A stretch of 64,000 bases of DNA from Diplonema japonicum (lineage: Eukaryota > Euglenozoa > Diplonemea > Diplonemida > Diplonemidae). Of the stretch, positions 20,745 to 30,963 are shown piece after piece; the stretch's first letter is position 1; each line of letters starts with the position of its first letter. The notes below the pieces were generated by a model, which worked only from the letters and a program-made list of their open reading frames with translations, was not told where the DNA came from and made no database searches. The position numbers and the translations under genes are program-made. The DNA lies in contig OZ025672.1 of assembly GCA_964019335.1 (NCBI GenBank), positions 558,001 to 622,000 of the forward strand, given 5' to 3'.

Positions 20745-22258
20745 TTAACTGCCTAACCTTCGATGCTTAGGGTTACAAGGTTCATCTTCACATCTTCTTT
20801 TTTTGGATTCTAGAGAAACAGGGTTTTCGGGGATGGTTTCTGGGCTCTGGATTGGTGGGCTTTGACTCAGCTGGCTGGGGCGCATCACGCGTGCTGGGGG
20901 CTCGTCGTCTTCATCGTCTTCTTCGCAGCTGTTCTCCTCCCTTTCTTCTTCTTCTTCTTCTTCTTCTTCTTCTTCCTCCTCGTTGTCCTCCTCTTGTTCC
21001 ATATCGCACATTGTGGACACTGTCGGCAGCGTGTTCGCAAAGTTTTCAAACCACGCTGCAGAATCCACGCCCTCAGGGGGGGCGCCTGAATACATTGCTA
21101 GCTCATCCTCCTTCCCTGTCGGGTCCTCGCAGAGCAGCTTATACCGTAGCTCTAGTGCCTCCCCTAGTGTGTACCCTGCCAGTGATGCCATGCTCTCGTA
21201 TGCGACTTTGAAATCCTCACCTACCTCGAACCGCCTGTTGTACTTCTTGTTGTCGTGCGCATACCCTGGTATGAAGATCCGCTCCCCTTTCGTTGTGACG
21301 TCGCTCAGGCTCTCACCCAGCACTGCTACGATGCATGTCAGCTGTATTTTTTTTTGTGTTTTCAATTTAAACCGCGCCACATACGTTGTCCTTCGACCCC
21401 CGTCGTAGCGACTCGTCGCATACGTCAGCAGCCACCTCCTTCGCGCTCTGTGTGTCGTGCTAAAAGCCCAGTGCATACCCTCCCCTGTCGGAGGCTGTCC
21501 CCTACGAAGGAGACAAGCTCCTGCACGGTGAACGAGTCGCCTTCGGTCACACCATCGCAGCACAGGATGAAGAAGTCGCCAGGGTGTGATGTCACACGTG
21601 TGACATCGGCATATGCAGTGACGGCCTGCTGGCGGGAGGAAAGGTGCGGGGTTGTTTTGTACTTGCTGTCGCCGAACGCTCGCGAGACAGCAAGTTGGCC
21701 GTTTACACGGTTGTTGACAATGGCGCCACCTGCGGCCATGACCCGTTCCGACTCCGAGGCCAGCGAAGGGGAGTGGTCGACGGTGAGGGGGACTGCGGTG
21801 TAAGTGTCTGAAGGGCCACAGCGGCCAAGGATAACTCTGGAGTCGCCTATGTTGCTGACAATGGTGCTGTATGCAGACTCGCCTTCAGGGGTGCGGAAGG
21901 GGATCAGCACGGCAACCGCAGCAGTGCTTCCATTGTTGCTTGTGTCCAGTGCTTCGTTGATCTCCCTGTCGATCGTGAGCTGCATTTCGATTAGTTCCTC
22001 GTCCTGTATGTCGTAGCCTCGTTGCAGTCCTACTATTTTCGACAAAAGCGTCTCGTTAAGATACTTGCTCACTGCCGGCCCTCCATGTCCATCGTAGACA
22101 CCCATTGCAGCGCACGAAGCAGACACGACCACTCCATGAGCATCCTCCATTCGCCGCCGCCACCCGTGCATGCATGCCGTGCCAATGACAAGGCCCCCCT
22201 CCGCCTCCACCCCCGTCACTATTTTGCTTGTCAATGGCTGCGGCAGGTGTTGTCCCAT
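20745..22258 (-). CDS. PP2C-type protein phosphatase with acidic tail
   Basis: Metal-dependent Ser/Thr phosphatase. Exons 22258-21479, 21447-21385 and 21341-20745 join to 479 aa. Motifs: RRRMEDAHGVV, MGVYDGHGG, SNIGDSRVI, LAVSRAFGD, CCDGV and, across two tiny introns (31 and 43 nt), RRGSKDNLTCIVAVL. All metal-coordinating aspartates expected for PP2C are seen. After the ~285-residue catalytic domain comes a helical region and a run of about 15 glutamates with a basic end (KHRRLGS) resembling a nuclear localisation signal. An N-terminal MGQ could be myristoylated, which would conflict with nuclear targeting. Both introns begin GTATG. Confidence 0.93.
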
Positions 22259-22548
22259 AGCCGCCTATCTAGGTTTGTGGTTGGGATTTGGGAAACACAC
22301 AAAAAAAAAAGGGGAGAAAGAAGAAAACAAGAAGAAGGCAATATAGGCAAGTTGTTCTTTGTTATGTGCAATGGCTGAAACTTAATGAAAGTGATTATTT
22401 TTGCACGTTGCCGAGCATTTGCTTTTTTTCTTCATTTTTCTCTTTTCTTTTTCTTTTTCACTTTGATGACACGTGTTTCTGTTCATCATAAAAAGCAATT
22501 AGATATGATGGGAAGGAAATGCTTACGTCGCCCCACCAGGAAAAAAAG

Positions 22549-22592
<44 letters not shown>

Positions 22593-22966
22593 ACAAAGCT
22601 GAAAAACAAAACAACCAGGGAGAATAAATGACGGGTGCCTCGGAAGAAGTTGAATGGGCGGGGGAGGGACAAGAAAGAGAGAGAAAAAACACATTGCACA
22701 TTCTGCGAATCACAACCCCAAGGAGTGGATACTTGACATGCTTTTCATTTCTTTTTTTTTTTTTTTTTTTTTTCTCGCGGCTGCCGATATGGGAGCTAGC
22801 CATTCTGGATCAAGGAGGGGTAGCGCCCGAGGGCACCGTCTGACGATCCGACGAGACCGATGAAAGCCGGAGAGCGGCGGTCTATCGGTCTACCATAAGA
22901 CAACCGCAGGGGGGTAAAAAAGAGGGGGTTTATTTGAAAAGATTTTTCTGATATTATTTTTTGTGT
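22259..22966. other. Intergenic, low complexity with a structured island
   Basis: Contains a ~A37 tract broken by one G (22550-22590) and a T23 run near 22750, followed by a GC-rich, non-repetitive island at about 22775-22915 that holds the hairpin listed separately. No coding gene seen. Confidence 0.6.
22854..22891. other. Nested hairpin (candidate structured RNA element)
   Basis: A perfect 8-bp stem, AGACCGAT (22854-22861) with ATCGGTCT (22884-22891), encloses a 4-bp GCCG/CGGC hairpin with loop GAGAG. It sits in the 3' region of the ABCG gene. Could be a 3'-UTR element or part of a small RNA gene; no family recognised. Confidence 0.4.
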
Positions 22967-24808
22967 TTACTCGAATTTCTTTGACCGCCTCGCAAGAAGA
23001 ACGGCGGCTAAGGTCCTGAAGGCGAAGAACAAGACAACAAGGATAACTGCGTAGAACCATGTGCTGTCGCGGTTGATGTTGCTTTGGTTGATAAGCGCTG
23101 CAGATGCATTGGAGGCGAACGAGTTGTTATCAGGGATTCGGGACTCCGAGAATTCTGCAACAGCGATTATTGAGACGCTGTACTTAAGGGGGCATATCCA
23201 CTGGATCCACCTCATGAAGACAGGAATTGCATCGTTAGTGACAAGGAATCCAGCGAACAGGATCTGAGGGACATAAATAGCAGGTGCCAGATTGACTGCC
23301 GTCTCTGCCCTCACCGTGACTGCACCCAGCAGGAGCGCAGTGGATGCAGACACAGCAGCCAGCAACGTCAACGAAAGTGTCATGAGCATGAAGTCCCCCT
23401 GCAGGTCCACCATGAGGTAGCACAGCCCCATTCCGATGATCTGCTGAATGAATGCCGCAGGGATCTCGACCAATGTCTTGGCCACGAAGTACGCGATCGT
23501 GCCGTATGTCCCCGTGGCGTACTCCCTGATGAAGACAGCCCGCTCCAAGGGGAACACAAGCAGCAGAGGCTGCGCGGCCAAAAACATCGCGTTCATCGAG
23601 AAGAAGATCAGCGCGCCCCAGTGGTTGTTCACTTCCTTCACCACTTCTGTCCCATCGTCGTTGCCCCACTTGTCCCCCGCTCCCCAGAACACGATGCCCA
23701 CCATCAGTGCTAACATTACACTCATCCCATACCTCGCCACAAGCGTCATCTTGTCTCTGATGAATTGATAGAACTCCCTTTTCAGCAGCAGAGCCAGTTG
23801 GGTCTTAAACGGCGCGCTCCTTGAATCCCACATCTCCTCTGCCTGTCCCATACCCTCGATCTCGCTGCCGCCCTTTGAAGGCGTAACGGCCGCGATGAGG
23901 GGCTCAACTTCCTCGTCGCTCAGCGTCTGCAGCTTTTGCATTGCGAAGTCAGCAGGGTTGTAGTTCGGCTTGCAGTGGTGGCCTTGTGCTGCGAAGTGCT
24001 CCACGATACCCGTGATCGGGCCGTTGTACACCATCTGCCCAAGCCTCAGGAACATAACTCGGTGGAAGAGGTCGAACACCTCACTGGAGGGCTGGTGGAT
24101 CGTGCACACGATGGTGCACCCCGCCTCTGCGAGTCCTCGCAAGATCTTCACCAGCTCAAAGGCATTGTGCGAATCCAGCCCACTGGTCGGCTCGTCCAGG
24201 AAGATCAGAGAGGGCGATGAGATCAGCTCCACAGCTACGGCAGTCCTCTTCTTCTCACCCCCAGAGAGACCAGGCATCATCACTGAACCGATCATCGTGT
24301 CGGCACACCGTGTGAGGCTCAAGGCTTCGATGGCGCTGTTCACAAGCTCCTCACGCTCCTCCTCTGTCTTGTCGGGCAGCCTCAGGGCGGCCGTGAAGTG
24401 GAGGCATTCTCGTGGCGTTTGCGTAGCGAAGAGAGCGTCAGCCTGCATCACGTAGGCAAGCTTCTTTTTGTACGTCTTGAGGTCGAGTGGCTCGCCATTG
24501 ACGGTGATGCTGCCTGACGCCCTACCGTAGGGAGCCCTGCCTGCCAGGGTGTTCATGAAGGTGCTCTTCCCTGCGCCAGAGGGGCCCATGATGGCGGTCA
24601 GCTCACCAGGGCGCAGCGTGCCAGAGAGGCCCTTTAGAATCTGCTTCGTTTCGTTCTCCACATCTACCTCGAAGTCGAGGCTCGACCACCTCAGTGACAG
24701 CGCTTCAGTCGAGGACTTGGCGTGGAAGGCAGCCACGGCAGACGTCGCAGGCGCCTCGATATCGCCAGCGACAACATCGTTTTTAGTTCCAAAGGGTTGC
24801 GTGGCCAT
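22967..24808 (-). CDS. ABCG-subfamily half-transporter
   Basis: ATP-driven membrane exporter, 613 aa, single exon. The N-terminal nucleotide-binding domain has Walker A GPSGAGKST, Q-loop YVMQADALF, signature MPGLSGGEKKR and Walker B LIFLDEPTSGLD, followed by the switch histidine in CTIHQPS. The C-terminal half (from ~350) has six predicted hydrophobic spans, ending with the VVLFFAFRTLAAVLLARR segment. The ABC-then-TMD order is characteristic of the ABCG/White family, which dimerises. The start follows a CACCACAG acceptor by 11 nt; a longer frame upstream is 5' non-coding. The substrate cannot be predicted. Complete motifs suggest a working transporter. Confidence 0.95.
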   Translation of the reverse strand: MATQPFGTKNDVVAGDIEAPATSAVAAFHAKSSTEALSLRWSSLDFEVDVENETKQILKGLSGTLRPGELTAIMGPSGAGKSTFMNTLAGRAPYGRASGSITVNGEPLDLKTYKKKLAYVMQADALFATQTPRECLHFTAALRLPDKTEEEREELVNSAIEALSLTRCADTMIGSVMMPGLSGGEKKRTAVAVELISSPSLIFLDEPTSGLDSHNAFELVKILRGLAEAGCTIVCTIHQPSSEVFDLFHRVMFLRLGQMVYNGPITGIVEHFAAQGHHCKPNYNPADFAMQKLQTLSDEEVEPLIAAVTPSKGGSEIEGMGQAEEMWDSRSAPFKTQLALLLKREFYQFIRDKMTLVARYGMSVMLALMVGIVFWGAGDKWGNDDGTEVVKEVNNHWGALIFFSMNAMFLAAQPLLLVFPLERAVFIREYATGTYGTIAYFVAKTLVEIPAAFIQQIIGMGLCYLMVDLQGDFMLMTLSLTLLAAVSASTALLLGAVTVRAETAVNLAPAIYVPQILFAGFLVTNDAIPVFMRWIQWICPLKYSVSIIAVAEFSESRIPDNNSFASNASAALINQSNINRDSTWFYAVILVVLFFAFRTLAAVLLARRSKKFE

Positions 24809-24964
24809 GGGTAGAGAATACCTGTGGTGCTTGCAATGATGCAGTGCTTGCAAACAAAAGAAGAATTGTTGCGTTAAATACTTTAGAAAAGGGAATAAAT
24901 GAAATAGGAAAACAAAAAAAAAATGAATGAATATTTTTTTTCTCATACAGAACATCAAAATAAG

Positions 24965-24995
<31 letters not shown>

Positions 24996-27431
24996 AGTGG
25001 TGACGGGACCCTGGAAGAAAGGGGTGGGGAGGGGGCTGAAAATTCCGTTTTTTTTTCTTTTTTTTTTTTTTAATGGAAATGCGTTCTAAGGCCGAAGAAG
25101 GATTCAAACAGAATTCCATTTGGAATATATTCACCCTGGCCTAGCCTAGCCTAGTGGAGTGGGAGGAGCGGAAGCGGGAAATGATTGTATTCTCGGCCAG
25201 CAGCGGTGCCTGGCTAGAAAGGTCGCACAAATCTAAACAAGGGAGGTGTGCTGCGGTACTGACACGTAGGTCAGCAGCAGCAGCACCAGCTTTACAGGTA
25301 AGCGTCACCCTTTGCACCAAGTCCACTGTGGCGCAGACTCTTGGTAAGGACGGACCGTATAGACATTAAGGGGGGGGGGGGGGGGGGTGAAATGGTGAAA
25401 TAAAAGAGAGAAGAATGGCTTTTTTTTTTTTTTTTTTTTCCCCTCATTCGCTACTGTTGGTTTTCCAACTCAACAATCTGCTCGGTCGAAGAAAAAAAAA
25501 AAGAGGGGGGGGAAAAGAACAGCAGCAGTGCAGTGATTCAAATAACCGGAAGGGTGAAATACTAGACATTGAACGTCGTTGGACATTTAAGATCCGTATC
25601 CGCGCTCAAAATAAAATTACAATCTCGTGGCTAATGATGAGCCCTTCCCCTTCCCCATTCTTTTTTTTTCTTCTTTTTTTTTTTTTTTTTGCCTCACTCC
25701 TGAAATCACTTTACAGGAGGGGAATGTGAAGTAAATAGTGCTTTCTGCCCTTCCCTTCCGTATCCTATCTCCTTTTTTTTTTTTTTTTTTTTTCCCTCCA
25801 GTTTTATTTTTCTTCTCTCACCCTTTGCCCTGCTTGGTGGATTTCGAAGTGTCGCGAAAGAAAAACCACCTACCACCGCCAAGGAATGCCTTTACCGTCT
25901 CGGCCCCCAAAATGTCTTCGACAAAACTTTCGAGGAAAATTGTAAGTAATTACTTGTTGGTAGTAAATTATTATTTTTTTTATTTTTTCTTTCTTTTCTT
26001 TCTTTTTTTTTTCCTCCCAGCATGGGCCATGGTTTAGGGTGCAAAAAAAAAATCAGAAACTCGAGAGTCAATCGTTGCAGAGTCGCGGGGGGGGGGGGGG
26101 GGGGGGGGGGAGGAGAAAGCAGAGGCTCCCAGGGAACTAGCTTTCGCAAACGTTCTATAGGCAGATCTTGAAATATGCCCTTTTGGAGAACTAATCAAGG
26201 ATGGCTACAAGGGGTAAAGGAGTAGGTAGGACGGGTACGGGGCACAAGAAACAAACAGAAATTCGATAAGCTAATCGCTTCTGTTCCTTTGCCTAAAAAG
26301 AGTGGGGGGGGGGGGGGGGGGGACAGAGAGAACCCGCATACACGCCAAATCAAGTTTTGTATTTTCTCCACCACATATGGAAACCTGTGTTCCCATTCCA
26401 CAGTTTCCGAACCCGTACAGAAAGGAGCGGTTGGAAAGTTTATTATTATTATTATTATTATTATTTTGGTCGTGTTTTGCAGTTTCTTCTCGAATGGGTG
26501 CGGGGACAAAAAAAAAAGAATAAAAAATAAAAAAAAAAGAGGAACCCCTTTTGCAGCCTCGGGATTTTTTTTTCTTTTTATTTTCTCTTTTAAAAGTTTG
26601 AAGATTTGAAACGGTAGCGGTCCCCCATTTTTTTTTTTTTTTTTTTAGTAAAAAAAATTACAAACAATAACTTACACTACTCAAAACTATCTGACGGGTC
26701 AAGTAGAAGGAAGAAGAAAAAAAAAAAAGAGAAAGTTACAGCAGTGCTTCTTGAACATTACAGCTAGGCTAGAGGAGAACTTATTAGTTTACAGCTCGCT
26801 AGGTTTTCTCCCTCCCCCCCCCCCCCCCCCCCTCCTTTCTTTTAAAGAAGAACAAATAAAAGGGGAGAAAAATAAATATTAAGTGAAAACACAAATCAAA
26901 AAAAAAAGGAAAGGGATAGGGAAGAGGGGCCATGTCATTGAGCTTTGATAGCAAAAGTCTAAAAGGGCGCAGATGGGCATCTAAAGTCTAAAAGAAGAAG
27001 AGAGAGAAAAAGAAATTGCAACTCATTTGCAAACCTCTTTATTTCCCCAGGGTAAGGGACAACCAAAGGATGAAAAACTGCTCCAATATTTGTGTGCAAC
27101 CTTTTTTTTTTTTTTTTTTTCCTCCCATTTTTTTTTCTCTCTTTTTTGCACTCCTCCCTTTGTTTCACGGGTTTTCTTCTATTTTCTTCTTATTAATAAA
27201 TTTTTTTTGTTTGCTTTTTTTTTTTGCTTTTTTTTTTCCCCCTCTTTTTTTTTTTTTTTTTTGTATTTCATCCACACCACGCCTTTTTTTTTTTCTTTTT
27301 CTTTTTTTTTTTTTCTAATTCTGTGTATCCTTAAGCGCTGCATTGCTGCGACGTATTAACAATACCGCCGCGAGCGGGCGTCGCATGAGGAGGTGGAGGG
27401 GAGGGGAGGGGAGGGGTATGGCGGTAGCAGT
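24809..27431. other. Second low-complexity desert
   Basis: 2.6 kb with runs of T, A, G and C, an (AATA)n array at ~24962-24996 and a (TTA)n array at ~26442-26466. A 230-bp patch of normal complexity (25130-25365) stands out but shows no recognisable gene. No coding gene seen. Confidence 0.6.
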
Positions 27432-27946
27432 TCACCCGATAGCTATCGGTACCCTGCAGATGGGGCAACACGGTTCAGTGCCTCCCTTCAGACATGTTTC
27501 TATCCATCTGTGAAAAGGTGTGTATAGGTGTGTATAGGTGTGTATAGGTGTGTATAGGTGTGTATAGGTGTACTAATTTATTCCTTCCCTCCTCTTCGTG
27601 CATACCCGCAAAGACACGGCTTGTGAAAGCCGTGCATGCAATCTGTGAGAACACCTTCCTGACCTTCCTCTTTGCATATAGAGCAATCGTCCACGCTGCT
27701 GCCGGACAGCTTACGCACCATGTCCCTGCTGCTCCTCTTGGGCCACCTTCTAGCAAGAGAACTTGCCAGCTGCGACTTCCCGCTGAACGCAACACTCCTG
27801 ATCAGCTGCCTGGGTGACGAGGAGTCGCTGGAGCATGATCCCGGACACCCGTCCTCAGCACCACTGCTCGCACCCGCATCGCTGTCCGATGTTGGGTAGT
27901 CGGGGACATCAACCCAAGTTGCCCACTGTTCGTCCACATGTGTCAT
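27432..27946 (-). CDS. RING-H2 finger protein
   Basis: Putative E3 ubiquitin ligase, 138 aa from exons 27946-27606 and 27507-27432. The N-terminal ~85 residues are Ser/Asp-rich and disordered. The C-terminal RING is CSIC ... DCMHGFHKPC ... CPIC, i.e. C3H2C3 order. The last zinc-ligand pair is in the second exon and is joined in frame only by removing the 98-nt intron. That intron (GTATGC...CACAG) carries a 10-bp minisatellite and is the longest in the window. The start follows CACACAG. Small RING-only proteins often act as ligase adaptors; the target is unknown. Confidence 0.85.
27521..27570. repeat. 10-bp minisatellite inside the RING gene intron
   Basis: Five perfect tandem copies of TGTATAGGTG with partial copies at the edges, fully inside the intron. 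Confidence 0.95.
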
Positions 27947-28119
27947 GGCTGCTGTGTGCTGTGGTGGATGCTGTGCGCATGTTATAATATTATCAAATCA
28001 TGCAACCGCACCTGGAACAGCTCCTGGTACAGCTCCTGGAAAAGAGCTGGTAAAGGAGTGCCACTAAGTGTAACTAACGGCAACAAACGCGGGGTCTGAG
28101 AAAGGGAAGCATGCCGCCG

Positions 28120-29085
28120 TCAGGGGCCCCTCAAGGGCGTGTCGAGGATCCTTGGCAGCTTCGCTGTGAGAGGGCTGCGCGACAGCTTCGCGCTTTTGTT
28201 TGTGTTGTGCTTCTTGACAGGTGACGCAGATCTTGGCAAGTTCACCAAAGGAGGCAGGGCGCTCTTTAGGCGGTCGTACTGTGCCGACTCGGGCAGCAGC
28301 TTGGCATGGTGCTTGGCATTTTTGAAGGAGATGTACGATGCGCTGGAGTGTGTCCGAGTGCTGCCTGCCTTCGTCTCTTCGATACCTGACTGCGCTACTC
28401 CTAAATTGAACCATGCAGAGGCCAAAAGATAGGTGTGCCGTGGGTCTTCTTTTTCGGTTTTCTGCCTTGCTTTTTTGAGGTATTTCACTGCGTTCTTGCA
28501 GTACACGGCCCCCTCAGAGTACCTCCCGACGTCCGACAGCAGGGACCCGAAGCTGAGCATGGTCTCTGGGCTCACGTTGCCATGGTTGCTGATCTGCTCA
28601 AAATGTTGCGCTCTTTGGAGATACTTGGCCGCTGCTTTCAGCCTTCCCGCCTTCCTCTCTAGACACGCTATGTTTGTAAGCGTGGCCGCCCTGAGGCGCA
28701 GCCGCTCGGACTGTGCCCTGTTGCACATCCAATGCTTGTCAGATGTCATCTCCGCCGCGATGTCCAACCATTCTCTTCTGCTTGTCTCCAGCCCCTTAAG
28801 GTTCGCCTTACCCACCAGCTGCACTACCAGCTCCTTCAGCTCTGGCTTGCAACACATCTTAAGGCCTTCCATGTACACATTAGCTTCTATCACTTTCAGT
28901 GTGTCCCACAGGCTGCGCGTCTCGTCCGCATCGTCACCCTCTATCGACTGTAGCATCTGGCACAGCAGAACACACCGTTCTTGATCATTAGTCTTGTTGA
29001 GCATATCCCTGTGCGTCGCCTCTTCTGTAACGGGCTTGTACAGCCGCGACCGTGCGTCTGCTGGAAGCGCACTTATAACGGTCAT
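28120..29085 (-). CDS. TPR-like helical protein
   Basis: 321 aa, single exon. Residues ~100-250 contain TPR-type helix pairs (RAATLTNIACLERKAGRLKA, FGSLLSDVGRYSEGAVYCKN, ASAWFNLGVAQSGI), suggesting a protein-interaction scaffold. The C-terminal ~70 residues are Ser/Pro/Lys-rich and disordered, ending LDTPLRGP. No enzymatic motif. The ATG lies 5 nt after TCCTTCAAACAG. Similar TPR proteins occur in ciliary and kinesin-light-chain-like contexts, but I cannot assign one. Confidence 0.75.
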   Translation of the reverse strand: MTVISALPADARSRLYKPVTEEATHRDMLNKTNDQERCVLLCQMLQSIEGDDADETRSLWDTLKVIEANVYMEGLKMCCKPELKELVVQLVGKANLKGLETSRREWLDIAAEMTSDKHWMCNRAQSERLRLRAATLTNIACLERKAGRLKAAAKYLQRAQHFEQISNHGNVSPETMLSFGSLLSDVGRYSEGAVYCKNAVKYLKKARQKTEKEDPRHTYLLASAWFNLGVAQSGIEETKAGSTRTHSSASYISFKNAKHHAKLLPESAQYDRLKSALPPLVNLPRSASPVKKHNTNKSAKLSRSPLTAKLPRILDTPLRGP

Positions 29086-29184
29086 GTTGCCTGTTTGAAG
29101 GAGTACGGGACAGTAAGTAAAGCGTATCGTTGAAAGAGACAGTAGATGGGATAACGTCTCGTGTTAACATCTGGTGTTGGTAAT

Positions 29185-30858
29185 CTAGTTCACAAGCCTC
29201 TCACCCTCCACCTCCGTCAGGTAGATCTCTGTCAGGCCGGATCCTTTGTTCTCGGTACTCGTCACCTTGAGCTGCACACCTGGTAGCAAAATCAACTCTT
29301 CTTCAGCTTTGTAAGCAGAGTACTGTTTGATGGCTGCCAACGTAGAGCCGCTGATCTTGAACAGGGTACGTGGGCCTGATTTGCCTAAGAAGTTGTTGGC
29401 GACCTTCAGATCAGGTGTGCAGGAGTTAACTGCCCACCATGTCACGGTGGAGCCCTTCGGGTACTGCTTTGCCAGATCAAGGCCAACACCACGATAAACC
29501 GACCGCACTTCGACAGGAAGCTTCATGATTGCCGTGAACAACAGCTTGAGGTAGCTCATGTAAGGCACCACCTTCTTCCTGTCAGGGTCGCGCAGCGTGT
29601 TGTTCAACTTCCTGTACAACGACTGGCCTGTGTACATGTGGATCGACGCCCCCTCGTCTAGGGTCAGCGCTCCTAGGTTCCTCTTCTTCATCAATTTGAG
29701 GGAGTCTTCTGCTGCAGTTTCTAACCCTATCTCACTGCAAGTATCAACTAAGCTCAGCAGCTTCTGCTTCCCAATCCCTGTAATGGGCCTAAGCTCCTCA
29801 ACGGTCAGTCCATCCTTCAATCTGTCTAGGTACATCTTGTGCAGGTTCATCGTTGCAGCCATGAAGTCGCCCATCTTGTTCACCCTTTCCGTCTCGTGGT
29901 GTTCAGCACCTTTCCAGGATTGGTTAGGCAGCCAGTCAATCTCCCGCAGTTTGAGTTCTTTCAAACAATTGTTCAAAACATCGAACGGGGTTGGCGTGCT
30001 GCAGAAGATGTCGCCTTGCGCCGCTGGGTTAGGATGGTCAATGTGTCTAATCTCGACTTTGTTCCTGTACTTCAAAAACAGCGGGTTGAGTTTTGCTTTT
30101 ACCTTCAGCGACTCAGCTCCCCACCAAGCGAACACAAGCCCTGTCTTGTTCTCAGTCTTGCTTTGCAGGACGGTTTCCATGATGCCCTCAATGATGGGGA
30201 CTGAGAATTTCAAGTGTTCGCTTTTGCTCTTGTCGCTTGGGTTCGTGGTGAGCGACGCGTTGAGCAGGAGCACGCCCTGCGTCAGCATTGCTTGGAACCA
30301 CTCAGCGGGGCCGACTATTTGGTTCGCTTTCAGGATCTTTCGCAGTTCTGCAACAGGTGTCACTTTTGGTGCATTGAACTTGCTCATGCACGCAGCCTTG
30401 ATGATGCATCGCATTGTAGAGACAGAGCCAAAGCGCTTATCGTCCCATGTCTTAAGGCTGTTGTCGAACATAGCGATGCCGGTGGCACTCTCCATACGGG
30501 GATAAGGGTTCTGTCCGAACACAACAACCTTCCAATCACCCGGCTCGTTGGGCTTCAGTGCTTGGAACGTCAGTTCCCTGATTGGGACAATTTCTTTGTC
30601 GCGTGCCATGCCCAAGAACTTCTCCCAATTAGGCTGCCGCTTAATGATAGGCACAATCGCCTTCTCCCACTCAGGCGCCCCACTGAACAGTACACCAAGA
30701 TCGTCATCTTCATCTTCCAAAAGTACTTTCTTCCCTTTAGAAGGCTTTGCGCTCAACTTCGGCTTCTTTAACACCGGTGACTCTACCGTGTGCGAACTGT
30801 CAGAGTCCCCGTCAGAACTGTTGCTGGACAGCTCGTTGTACTTCTTCTTAGTAGGCAT
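29185..30858 (-). CDS. Uracil-DNA glycosylase-like / ADP-ribosyltransferase fusion
   Basis: 557 aa, one uninterrupted exon. Residues 1-60 are acidic/basic and disordered with a KKPKLS-type nuclear signal. Residues ~65-300 are a family-1-like UDG: GQNPYPR (115-121; canonical GQDPY, so the catalytic Asp is Asn117), LLLNAS (197-202) and DHPNPAAQGD with the catalytic-position His275. Residues ~355-385 (PITGIGKQKLLSLV) look like a helix-hairpin-helix. Residues ~395-557 are an R-S-E clade mono-ADP-ribosyltransferase: VYRGVG (Arg456), WWAVNSCTPD (Ser479), AEEELILLPG (E-x-E at 519-521). All three NAD/catalytic motifs are present, suggesting Arg-specific transfer by family rule. Start 5 nt after TTTTTTATTTCAG. 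The Asp-to-Asn change may cripple excision and leave a uracil reader. Confidence 0.88.
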   Translation of the reverse strand: MPTKKKYNELSSNSSDGDSDSSHTVESPVLKKPKLSAKPSKGKKVLLEDEDDDLGVLFSGAPEWEKAIVPIIKRQPNWEKFLGMARDKEIVPIRELTFQALKPNEPGDWKVVVFGQNPYPRMESATGIAMFDNSLKTWDDKRFGSVSTMRCIIKAACMSKFNAPKVTPVAELRKILKANQIVGPAEWFQAMLTQGVLLLNASLTTNPSDKSKSEHLKFSVPIIEGIMETVLQSKTENKTGLVFAWWGAESLKVKAKLNPLFLKYRNKVEIRHIDHPNPAAQGDIFCSTPTPFDVLNNCLKELKLREIDWLPNQSWKGAEHHETERVNKMGDFMAATMNLHKMYLDRLKDGLTVEELRPITGIGKQKLLSLVDTCSEIGLETAAEDSLKLMKKRNLGALTLDEGASIHMYTGQSLYRKLNNTLRDPDRKKVVPYMSYLKLLFTAIMKLPVEVRSVYRGVGLDLAKQYPKGSTVTWWAVNSCTPDLKVANNFLGKSGPRTLFKISGSTLAAIKQYSAYKAEEELILLPGVQLKVTSTENKGSGLTEIYLTEVEGERLVN

Positions 30859-30880
30859 CTAAACTGAAATAAAAAAGTGT
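30859..30880 (-). promoter_or_regulatory. Putative trans-splice acceptor of the UDG-ART gene
   Basis: CTTTTTTATTTCAG followed by TTTAG and the ATG: a textbook polypyrimidine-AG 3' splice site directly before the start codon and with no in-frame upstream exon visible. Best explained as a spliced-leader addition site. Confidence 0.6.
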
Positions 30881-30963
30881 TGGTGTTTGGTCACAGATGT
30901 TTTGTCTTTTCTTCTTTTTTTTTTCCTAAAACGAATAACATTGTGGACAGGTATCTAGATCTA

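Noticed and set aside
27521-27570. Possible CRISPR-like direct repeats
   Set aside because: 10-bp perfect tandem minisatellite with no spacers.
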